This document shows positions 11,404-21,392 of a DNA stretch of 64,000 nt, piece after piece (position 1 is the first letter of the stretch; the number at the start of each line of letters is the position of its first letter). Where the stretch lies: contig JAWWNJ010000009.1 in assembly GCA_037176885.1 (NCBI GenBank), positions 1,426,001-1,490,000 on the forward strand, read 5' to 3'. A program made the translations under genes and the position numbers. Below the pieces are notes generated by a model, which was given only the letters and a program-made list of their open reading frames with translations, made no database searches and was not told the origin of the DNA. This DNA comes from Favolaschia claudopus (lineage: Eukaryota; Basidiomycota; Agaricomycetes; Agaricales; Mycenaceae).

Positions 11404-12899
11404 TCAAGAAGACAAAAGACGAGTACTGCTGTGAGACGTAGCAAGGTCAACAACAACAACAGAAACATCGTCACGGCCAGGGTCAGCGAGCTCCTCCGCC
11501 ATTTTCTCGGCATTAACACCAAACAACGTATTTTTGATGAGAAGCTCAGCGATGTTGGTCGGACCTTCAGGTCGAATGGCCTTCCAACCAAGTCGCTCGT
11601 CGTCCTCGCCGCTGACAAGAGACATGATAACATCCCATCGGTCTTCCCGTGCAACATGATAGTACATCGAGTCAGCAAGACCGTCGGACGCAAATACCAA
11701 CACGTCGCCGGGTAGGAGGTCGTATCGATGTATGGTAGGCGTTGAGGACATATAAGGAGGAGTGTGGTGACCGTTGTGATCGCAGGCCTCAAACGTATCC
11801 GTACAGACTGGAGACGGATAGAAATACGGCATTATACGTCTAGCGAGGGGTTGCGACTGGACCTTGAGCTGGTGATTACCGAGTGCTTTTGCTAACGGTT
11901 AGTGGGCGGAACTCAGTGTTTGAAGATGTTGATGCGTACCGCGGGTGACGGCAAGATAGCCAAGAACGCGGTCGTACCGTACGATGTTCTCCTCGCCTGG
12001 ATGCTCATCATGGATTCTTTTGATTTCTTTGTCGTTGTGACCATTATGGTTGTCGCTTATGACGATTGGGACCATTCTTTCATTTTCCATACGTCCACAG
12101 ACTGACATTGTATGCTGTTAGTAACGGAGAATTTGGAGTAGACGCTTTAAATTGCTTGCTCACCGGCATAAGAGTCACCTAATGACACTACCCACAATGA
12201 CTCCTTCTTCTTGTCAATGATTCCAATGAGTACGGTCGTACCAACTATAGCAAGTCGACCCTGCTTGAACTGTGGATCGTCTTGGCCATACCCAATGACC
12301 TCGTGGACGTTTCCGGGATCCTCCCATTCAGGTCCTGTCCAGTCCTCATCTGGGGGAAAGAGAGCGTAGATAGGCTCGACGAGCGATTGGTCAAAGGTGC
12401 GGAAAATCTCCACAATACTCTCGTCGAGATTCTGGTCAGTTAGATCGAAGCAGTTCGCCACCATCTGGGGAAGGTGCTGAGAGGCGAATTCCGCTAGTTC
12501 ATTGGAGTGATGACCTGACGAGTCAAGTCAGCTCCGCGTTATTGAGAGATAGTAGTGGCAAACCATCAAATATAGCTATCATAGTGCCATGCTCGAAAGG
12601 GAGGATGATCGTGCGGTCTTCGTCCTTGGTGGGGAGCTTGGATTGGTAGACCCTCATTCCATCGGGAAAGACTTGCTCAGACGACACGAACTCGCCTAAC
12701 ATTGCTCAGATGAACTTTGGGGGAGAGGTAGCTTTCGCGTGACTTTGTGGGCGCGATCATGTTTACTGACGATGTGGACACTGCAAAGTGCCGAATTCGC
12801 AGTGGAGAATAGATCGCCAAAAAAGGATGCGCACGAAATCTCGTTCCCTCAGACTTCCCTTTCGTTCCACGCGACGTAGTCGAATGGATCTCTCAACAT
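11404..12899 (-). CDS. PP2C-family protein phosphatase (in-frame TGA near N-terminus)
   Basis: Metal-dependent Ser/Thr phosphatase fold. Visible PP2C motifs in order: IAIFDGHHSNELAEF (canonical DGHGG position), VSLGDSYA (canonical GDSR), GYLAVTRALGNHQLK, VLVFASDGLADSMY and GRDDVSVVVVDL, so the metal-coordinating Asp residues appear present. At least five exons; the DG/HH junction is split by an intron at about 12512-12566. The likely N-terminus MLRDPFDYVAWNEREV starts at 12899 and is separated by TGA 12849-12851, in the same frame, from GNEISCASFFGDLFSTANS. No later ATG gives the full phosphatase domain, so the allele may be truncated, or the start may be wrong. The 5' end lies about 390 nt from the divergently transcribed CAT2 gene. 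The exact PP2C subfamily is not assigned. Confidence 0.72.
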
Positions 12900-13292
12900 T
12901 TCTGCACAACCCACTTCCACATTTTTCTCCGACGACATTAGGATAGCCGAATTGCGTTGAGCCACTGTCTGACTCTGCATTCGATGTACTTCAGCTGGCA
13001 GACTCGGGCTTTGGCAAAGTTTCCAAGGTTGGACCAACATCGCGAGACCGAATTTTGTAGATTTTCCCAACGGATTTGGGGCCGACGTTCTGTACGAGTT
13101 CTTAACGACGTGAGATCCCTTCGAGAGTAGGCTTTGGCAGGGCGACGCTCATGGTTCATGGTCAAGAGCAATTTGTCCGAGAGCGGCCGGGTTCGGTGTT
13201 GAGGAAAGCCGGTTGCCGGACGATCATGATGGGCGAAACATTTGAAATTTATTATAAGAGCAGCCTTGGCCTTTTACCTTTCCACCGCTAGC

Positions 13293-15658
13293 ATGCTCAG
13301 GCTGACCAGCCGTCTCGCACGACGCTCGTTAACCATGCCTCCATCTCGAAAATCCTCAACTGAAGTCCCCCCCAAGGGCTACATTGTCGATCCCTCTGCT
13401 GGTCCTATGCTTCGCTTCCAAGCCTCTCTACCCCGCTTACCAGTCCCCACAATCTCTTCCACCGCTCACAAATACCTCGAGACTGTCCGCCCCCACCTCA
13501 ATCCCGCTGAATACGCGCAAACAGAAGCCTCCGTCCATGCGTTCATGGCTTCACCTCAGGCTGCGGAGCTACAGAAACGGCTTGAAGCCCGAGCAGCGGA
13601 ACCCGGAATGCTCAACTGGTTGAGCGAGTGGTGGAACGACGCGGCATACATGGCGTACCGCGATCCCCGTCGTAGTCTTCGTCAGCTACTTCTACGTTCA
13701 TGCCGACGACCGTCTCCGGACCAAACCCGCGCAACGCGCCGCCGCCCTGCTCAAGGCAATGCTACCTTTCAGGCAAATGACGGAAACCAAGGAATTAGAA
13801 CCCGAAAAGGTCCGAGGTGCGCCTCTTTGCATGGACTCGTACAAATGGCTGTAAGTCACTTTCTATGGTTGCGTTCGCTGTTCCGGCTCGGGACCCGGCT
13901 TAAAACTCCGTCCGCATTCGCGCCCTCTACGCCCGACTATGCGTCATGTCGGACGGACGTCCGCTGGACTGGCGTCTGACTCGAGCCAGAGCGAATCCTG
14001 GATCAGGAACCGAAGCGGAACGGTCTTGGTTCAATCGATGTCGAAAGCATCCCCGAACAGACTAGGCGATATGCGTGTTCTAGGCATCGGGTGCTCCGGG
14101 CAGATATCTAACCCACCGTCGCGCAGCGTTTCTGACCTGAATTCTATTTAGTTTCCATTCCTCCCGATACCCCACCAAGCCCTCCGATACCGCCCCGCAA
14201 ATTTGACCCCGCTACACACAACCACGTCGTTTTTGTGCGGAAGAACAAATTCTTCTCCGTCCCCCTCGTACATTCCTCTGGCCAAGAGCTTTCTGCGGCC
14301 GAACTCGAGACGTGCGTTCTTTTTTATTCATAATGTTTACTTGGTTGAATACTGACTGATCGGGCGTATAGACAGATTGAACGCGTTATTGAGCTAGCCC
14401 GGTGACTCTTACGGGACACCTGTTGGCGTCTTGACGTCGGACAACCGTGACAATTGGACTGACGCGCGTGAAGTGCTCGCTGCTGATCCCGCCAATGCAG
14501 CCAGCCTTGAAGCCATCGAGAGCGCCATGATCGTTGTATGCCTGGACGACACGAAGCCTGTTACGCGCGAAGAAATGTCGACAGCGTGCTGGGGTGGGTA
14601 ATGGTCGCAACAGGTTCTACGATAAGCACCAGCGTATGTCTTCCTTCCCACCAGCCTCGAGGTAATTTTTTCAACCTCGCTGCTGCAGTAATTGTATTCG
14701 ACAATGGACGCTCTGGCTTCCTCGGTGAACACTCCTGCATGGACGGCACCCCCACCCTCCGCATGAACGAATTCGTCCTGGCCACTCTCGCTCTCAACAA
14801 AGCCGACCCTCGGCGCCCCAACGAACGAAACGCTCCCCAGCCCAACCGAACTCGCCTTCAACCTCAACCCCACCACCCGCGACCTCATCAAAGGCGCAGA
14901 ATCACGATTCGACGCCCTCGTTGCCGCTCATGAGCTGCACGTTCTGCACTACGAGGGATACGGTAAGGAGGTCGCGAAGGGCTTCGGTGCCTCTCCCGAC
15001 GCGTGGGCGCAGCTCGGTCAAGCAGCTTGCGTTTCATAAGATGTTTGGCCGGCCTGGCATCACCTACGAGAGCGGCGCAGACTCGGAAATACCAGCTCGG
15101 CCGGACGGAGGTCATCCGGAGCGCGTCGAACGAGAGTAAAGCTTGGGCCGAAGCCATGCTCGACCCCGCTGAGTCCGACGGGGAAGCGGGTTGCGCTGTT
15201 CAGGAAAGCTGTGACGAGGCATCTGCAGTACGCTGCGTGGGCGGCGGACGGGCAGGGTGTGGACCGGCATTTATTCGGGTTGAAGAAGATGGTGAGGGAT
15301 GGGGAGGAGTTGCCTGCGATTTATTTGGATGGGGCGTTCGGGAGACGGGGCATTGGGAGTTGAGTACGAGTCAGTTGAGTAGTCCGTATCTGGAGGGGTG
15401 GGGGTATGGGGAGGTTGTGCCGGATGGGTATGGGCTGTCGTATGCTATTGGGGAGAGGTGGGTGTTCTTTTTCTGCTGAAGCAAAAACTGATGGTTTTTG
15501 GTAGGTATATTCGGTGGACGATTACCAGCACCCGCGGGGACGCTGCTCAGTTAAGACATTACTTGGCGGAGGCGGCGACTGAGTTGAGGGATATGATGGA
15601 GCGTGCAGCCAAGGAGGAGAAGAAGGAAATGAGCATGGAGGGGAAGGCAAAACTCTAA
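13293..15658 (+). CDS. CAT2: Carnitine O-acetyltransferase (frame-broken)
   Basis: Transfers acetyl groups between CoA and carnitine so that acetyl units can leave peroxisomes or enter mitochondria. Family landmarks run end to end: MLRFQASLPRLPVP, VSYFYVHADDRL, GAPLCMDSYKWLF, VGVLTSDNRDNWTDAREV, the catalytic-His segment GFLGEHSCMDGTPTLRMNEF, HVLHYEGYG, GRTEVIRSASNESKAWAEAM, YAAWAADGQGVDRHLFGL and HWELSTSQLSSPYLEGWGYG. These pieces lie in different frames of the same exons and need about eight one-base corrections (near 13674-13677, 14398-14400, 14596-14598, 14808-14812, 15014-15018, 15071-15076, 15180-15183, 15347-15350). The first intron, 13851-14151, is 301 nt. The N-terminus from ATG 13293 is basic and mitochondrial-like; ATG 13335 could start a shorter form. 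The C-terminus AKL is a peroxisomal PTS1. Two in-frame options upstream of 13293 exist (ATG 13242). Confidence 0.85.
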
Positions 15659-17161
15659 CGAAACGTCTAACGACGTAGACTTCGTACTCGATGTGTGTTT
15701 GAAAGTTATTTTTATTTGGGTTGTTTGTCAGGGTCTTTTGAACCTCAGCGACGACGAGCTATTCCGAGTTCTTTGAATACCTAAGATGGGAAATCTGTTG
15801 ATTTGAAAGTGAACAATTCGAAGCATTCAATGCCCCCAGCGCCTTGAGCAGGGGTTCCGGATTGGGATCCTCGGAATGCGACCCGCGCGACTACGAAGGA
15901 ATACGTTGACTTTGAGAAGAGGAGAACAAGGAAGGGGCTCACAGAAAAGATAGAAAAACGTATGAGGGTCTCCAGGACCGAGTTGATGAAAAAACGCGAC
16001 CTGCACCTAGGTGTTGGTGGTGAAGGCAGGAGCCAAGACGAGCGAGGGGCGGTGGAGATGGTAGCGCGCGAGTATGTCCAGCATGGAGACTCGGATTCAG
16101 AATGAGCACTGTATCCTGTGCTCCATATCCGTTGATTTGCTTATTTCTTCACGGTCTCTAGATTTTTCGTGCGCCGGTGCGAAGCTCTATTTGCAAACGA
16201 AATTCATTCAGCTTGTCGTCCAACACAAACGCGCAATTCATCGCATCCGGGTCTCTCTGACTTGCATATTTTTTGATCGGTATGCAATCTTGAACCGAAG
16301 AGTTTTACACAAAGAGATTGAAACAGCGTCGCGAAATCTTCGGCAAAACAAGACCGTCGGGTCGCCGTCCAGACGTCGAGGGAGCAGCAGGAATGTTCCC
16401 ATCCACTGGCAGAGCGAATTCGGGCGGTATAGAAGCAGCTGCTGTATTACCGTTGCTCAGTTATTTATGTTATGAATGCGTTGCTTGACCACTGTCGAGT
16501 CCCCAGATCAATTACGGTTTGCGCACTTTCCGCGGCAGCGTTCAGAAAGAAAGCCGTAACATTGCATACTTGAAGGAAGGAGAAGGAAGGGCGTGTAAAC
16601 TTGGTGGAGCTGGGTAGTTTTCGCCGTTCGGGTCGTCTACTCGTCGCCGCAACACAGTTCTGCAGTGTGATAATTTTCAAACGGGCGAAAGCGAGGTGTT
16701 TTGAAGTCCTAAAGCTCTGCAGATGCAAAAAACCCATACTCTAGAGGCAGAGGCGTTTCGAAACCAACACAAAACCACTAGCAGCTCGGGCATCGAAACG
16801 TTGGATAGTACACTGTGTGTAAATTTAGTACTGATCGGTCTGTTGTAAAGGATTTATCGTGCGTTCCTCCTCGAGCTCCTCTGCAGTCGTATCTGCAGAG
16901 CCCTACTACCAGTAAACGCCTCTGACTCACAATTAAATTCGAGCCGCCGCGAACGGGGATGAAAGCTGTAGGTGAGGTAGGTACCGGTAGGTATGTAGGT
17001 ATGAGAAAGTGAAATCTCGGCACCAGCAGCGGCAGCTCATCGCCGCCGCCTATGGCATTGATCATCTTCCATAAGGACCCACCGTTACCGCCCATGATTC
17101 CAACAATTTTGTTTCCTGACTTATACCCCCTCATCTGTGTACTCTTTCAATCCCTCTCTTT
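15659..17161. other. Intergenic, no gene seen
   Basis: About 1.5 kb between CAT2 and the first GH16 gene. Only short frames without family resemblance occur on either strand. The last few hundred bases, pyrimidine-rich just before 17162, should contain the GH16 promoter. Confidence 0.45.
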
Positions 17162-18825
17162 ATGTCATCCACTCGCTCTCAGCGCTTCCAGCTTGCGCTT
17201 CTTGCTACGGTCTTCGGGCTGACCAACGCTCAAACATATAATCTGCAACAAGACTTGTCTGGAAATAACTTGTATGTGTTGTTACGCCAGTGCGGACGGC
17301 GGGAGATGACTCTCGGTGCAGTTTCAGTGGATTCAAGTTCAACGAGAGTGCTACCGATCCCAATAACTTCGGTACGCTGGGTTTCTTGTGCTGGGGCGAG
17401 CGTTGAATCACTGCGCCGCTTGTAGGAAATGTGCACTTTCTGTCGGACACTGCAGCCAACGCTGCGAAATTGACTTATGTTGATGGGAACGGTCGCGCCA
17501 TTATCAAGGTTGACAACACCACCAACGGCGCCGGCGACCCCAATTTTGGACGGAACACAGTTTATCTCATGAGCAAGGAGATGATGAACATGGGCAGTTT
17601 GCTTATTTTCGACGCCAACCACATTCCGTTCGGCGTACGTGCCTTCGGCCGCCTCCGCTATATGCGCTAATGATTTCCTGTCAACTCTTATCCTAGTGTT
17701 CGGTCTGGCCATCCCTCTTCACGCAAGGTCAAAGTTGGCCCGAGCAGGGCGAAATTGACATCATAGTGAGTTTCTATCTGTTGTTTGTACATTTCTCTCA
17801 CCCGTTTTGTAGGAAAATGTCAGTTCGTTCCTTGCTTCTCTGGTTTTCATTTTGAGCTTTTATATCAGGTCAACCTTGCAACGGACAACCGCTTCTCCCT
17901 GCATGTCGGTGACCCCAACTGCAATCAGCCCATCTCTGTTGCCTCAAACCAGACCGGAAAAATCTCTACAGCGAAAGGCGACCTTTCCAATTGCACTGTA
18001 ACTCCGGCCACTGGTGCGTCCCCCATCGCAAGAGCCCACAGGCCAAAGTAACATTTTTTGACAGGCGAAAACACCATTGGCTGCGTTACAACCGAGACCA
18101 AGCCCAACTCTTATGGCAGCGGATTTGCGCAACAGGGCGGCGGTGTCTTCGCGACGCTGTGGGACGAATCAGGAGTCGTGTTCTGGTATTTCCCGCGCGA
18201 CTCTGTTCCCAAAGACATCAGCGTCGACAATAAGACCCCCAACCCTTCGACCTGGGGTAAAGCCAGTGCTTGGTACCCGGCTTCTTCCTGCGACCCTAGC
18301 AAGGCCTTCGGTCCTCAGATTATCACCTTGGTGCGTCTCTGCTGTGCTGCACTGCGTTCATAGTTTAACCTTATCGTTCAGTACATTGACATCTGCGGTA
18401 GCTTCCAGTCACAATAAATTGTACGTAGGCTGACGGCTCTGTACATAGGTGCCTTCGCTGGTGTTCAGTCTCTGTGGGCGCCGGACAACGGTCCCTCTTG
18501 CATTTCCAAAGGCGCCAACTGCAGTGTGGCGGTTCTAGATCCGACCAACTACAACGATGCTTACTGGGAGATCAACTATCTCCGTGTGTTCACCACGTTC
18601 GTTTTCTCTTCATTTTCATTCTCGTACTGGACTCACATCTATCTAAACAGCGGACCCGTTTCCCCTTCAAACAACAACACCAACACAGGGGTTTCGCAGT
18701 CCGGCTCTGCTCCCAACGGCCAACCGACAGGGACAGGTGCCGCCATGTCCCTACATGGAGCAGGGATTCGCGAGCTCTTCCTCGTCCCCGCGTCTCTGCT
18801 CTTCTTTGGCCTGCTTTCTCTCTGA
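17162..18825 (+). CDS. GH16 endo-beta-1,3(4)-glucanase, GPI-anchored (copy 1)
   Basis: Predicted secreted laminarinase-type glucanase acting on beta-1,3/1,4-glucans of the cell wall. It has a signal peptide (residues 1-23, ending LTNA before QTYNL), then the concanavalin-like GH16 fold with VYLMSKEMMNMGSLLIFD, FGCSVWPSLFTQGQSW and the catalytic motif GEIDIIE (nucleophile Glu first, acid/base Glu last). The tail is Ser/Asn/Gly-rich and ends in a short hydrophobic segment, which fits a GPI-anchor signal. It has about eight exons. The acid/base Glu sits alone with one Asn on a 6-nt exon at 17813-17818, between introns 17766-17812 and 17819-17868. In this copy GQSWPEQGEIDII is uninterrupted. It is the upstream member of a tandem pair with the gene at 19441. 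Confidence 0.9.
17813..17818 (+). other. 6-nt micro-exon (Glu-Asn) of GH16 copy 1
   Basis: GAAAAT is preceded by ...TTTTGTAG and followed by GTCAGT. It completes the catalytic EIDIIE motif and joins in phase 0 to GTC AAC at 17869. Leaving the downstream 50-nt intron in would shift the frame. Confidence 0.75.
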
Positions 18826-19440
18826 AGCGTCCTTCTCAGAGTACATACAGTTTTCGTGGGTTTTCGCAAAACCCATACATTCTTTTCGGACATACATACC
18901 TATACTTACTATACCCGTTCAAAACAGTTGTTAGATGAGCGGACTTTGCAGTGCTGCCTGCGCTGACGGAGTGCACAAATCAATTTAGAATTAACACCAA
19001 AATGGGGTTGCGGAATATTTCAAGAGGAGGCAAGAAATTTCCAAGGAGTGGATACTCAGAGAACGTGCCTGCCGCCAGCATGGGCTTTGCACTTTCTGTG
19101 CATTTGCCCAGCGAAACACGCCTTGTCTTGGGATATCTTGGGGTACTACTAGGCTTTAGTAAGCTAAGAGAAATCGTGCTGATCTCCAAGATTTCTTTCT
19201 CGAGCCGTCTCTAGATATCGCGAGCCGAGCCTTGCGCTGCGGCTGGCGCAATGTCGAAGAATTCTTATGAAGGCAGCCCGCTAATCTCTTGCGTCGTTCA
19301 ACTTGAAGATGCATTGGAGGTAATGAGCGAATGTCGAGATGTTCAAAATAGAAATGTCACGATGTCACAAGCGAACTCTAAAAATCTAATCTAGCCGAGC
19401 CTCACACCACTCATTCTTGTCCCTTTCCACCACCACCATT
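18826..19440. other. Spacer between the tandem GH16 genes
   Basis: 615 nt holding the 3' untranslated region of copy 1 and the promoter of copy 2. There is a pyrimidine-rich stretch just before the ATG at 19441. No other gene seen. Confidence 0.5.
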
Positions 19441-21169
19441 ATGCCCTCCGCTCACTTTCAGCATCTGCGAATCGCGGTTCTTGCCACAATACTCGCCTTA
19501 ACCCACGCTCAAACGTACAATCTACAACAAGACTTGTCTGGAAACAACTTGTACGTCTTAGCAGGCCGCCAAGGTCTGCAGCCTCGCGGCAAGTGAATGA
19601 CTCGCGGTGCAGTTTCAGCGGCTTCAAGTTCAACGAGAGCGCTATCGACTTCAATAATTTCGGTGCGTCGACACGATTTTTCTTGCTGAGCGAGTGTTGA
19701 TTATTCATGGCGCATTCAAAGGGAACGTCCACTTTTTATCGCAGTCTGCGGCGAACGATGCCAAGTTGACATTTGTCGATGGGAACGGACACGCCATTAT
19801 CAAGGTCGACAACACGACGAACGGCGCCGGCGACCCTACTTTCGGACGCAACACTGTCTACCTGATGTCGAACCAGTTGATGGACATTGGTAGTCTGCTC
19901 ATCTTCGATGTGAACCACATTCCGTTCGGGGTACGTCCAGTCGTCTCCGCAGCAGGAGCGATGACCTCATCGTAACCCCAAGTGCTCAGTGTGGCCATCC
20001 CTCTTCACCCAAGGTCAAGTCTGGCCTGCACAAGTGAGTCCTCAGTTTTGTCCCTAAACTTCAACCTGAAGAGCTTGATACAGGGGGAAATAGACATCAT
20101 AGTATTTCTTTTTTTTGCCATATCTAATTTCGTTCTGACCTGCTTTACAGGAAAATGTCGGTGCAGTGTTTTATTTCCCTCTTCTTCTGTGTTCATGGCT
20201 CGTCTCAGGTAAATCTCGCCACCGACAACCGTTTCTCCCTACACGTCGGCGACCCCAACTGCAATCAGCCTACTTCCGTTGCGTCAAATCAGACCGGTAC
20301 AATCTCGACAGCGAACGGGGATCTCTCAAACTGCACCGTCACTCCTGCTACTGGTGCGTCCTGCCACCAGCTTGCTGGTCTAAACTTTAATCCTCATGTC
20401 TGCGCAGGCGACAACACCATTGGCTGCGTCACGACTGAAACAAAACCCAATTCCTTTGGCAGTGGCTTTGCATCTCAAGGCGGTGGTGTGTTCGCCTCGT
20501 TGTGGGATGTAACCGGCGTTGCGTTCTGGTACTTTCCGCGGGGTTCTGTTCCCGGCGATATTAGCGTCAACAACAAATCGCCGAACCCAACGACCTGGGG
20601 GAAAGCTAGTGCATGGTACCCGGCCTCCTCTTGCGATCCCACAAAGGCTTTTGGTCCCCAAATTATCACCTTGGTGGGTCTATCTTGTAATGCGCAGCAC
20701 TGCTTGATTTGATATCTTCCCATCTATTCATAGTACATCAACGTTTGCGGTGCGTCGTTCCTACTTGTATACCACGCCAAAAATAGGCTGATGACCCTGA
20801 AGGTGCATTTGCCGGGGTTCAATCTTTGTGGGCGCCGAACAGTGGTCCCTCCTGCGCTTCCGTAGCACCAAACTGCAGTGCGGCCGTCACAGACCCGGCA
20901 AATTATAACGATGCCTACTGGGATATCAACTATCTCCGCGTGTTCACCACGTATGCTATCTCTACTTCCGCCTCCTGTACTTGAGACTCACATTCATTAA
21001 CAGCGGTGCCGTAAACGCATCGAACAGCCAGAGCGCCGGTGGCTCGCAGACAGCTTCCGCCCCTGGCAGTGGTCCCACTGGCGCTGCCTCGTCACTCCGT
21101 AGTGCTGGGATTCACGAGCTGTTTGTCCTTCCTGGCGCCTTACTTCTATTGGGCCTCCTTTCGCTTTGA
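19441..21169 (+). CDS. GH16 endo-beta-1,3(4)-glucanase, GPI-anchored (copy 2)
   Basis: Tandem paralogue of the gene at 17162, with the same order: signal peptide (to about residue 23, ALTHA/QTYNL), FGCSVWPSLFTQGQVW, GEIDIIE, CTVTPATG, WGKASAWYPASSCDP, then a Ser/Gly/Ala-rich tail and a hydrophobic C-terminus (LFVLPGALLLLGLLSL) suited to GPI anchoring. Protein similarity to copy 1 is very high through the catalytic domain; introns and the tail have diverged. The 6-nt micro-exon is conserved at 20151-20156. Unlike copy 1, an extra 50-nt intron (20034-20083) splits WPAQ from GEIDII. Both catalytic glutamates are kept, so the copy is probably functional. Confidence 0.9.
20151..20156 (+). other. 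6-nt micro-exon (Glu-Asn) of GH16 copy 2
   Basis: GAAAAT between ...CTTTACAG and GTCGGT, phase 0 on both sides, joining to GTA AAT at 20209. Same position in the protein as in copy 1. Confidence 0.75.
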
Positions 21170-21392
21170 GAAAGCGATTCGTGTTCGAGTACAGACAGGA
21201 TTTCGCATTCACATTACTATACCTAGTATCGCTCGAGGACTGTCATTAGCAGAGCGGACTTGGCGGTGTGCACTGGACAACTAGACAATTCTATTAATTC
21301 GGATTCGCGTTCGTGGAACATTGTCTGCCAGTTCATCCGGAATCTGCAACGGGGTAATCAGTAAATGCCTGCAACCGGCATATCCGACGCAG

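Noticed and set aside
13674..15350. Programmed +1 frameshifting as an explanation for the CAT2 breaks
   Set aside because: There are too many sites, no shared slippery heptamer or stimulatory structure is visible, and at least one break has the opposite sign; errors or gene decay are simpler.
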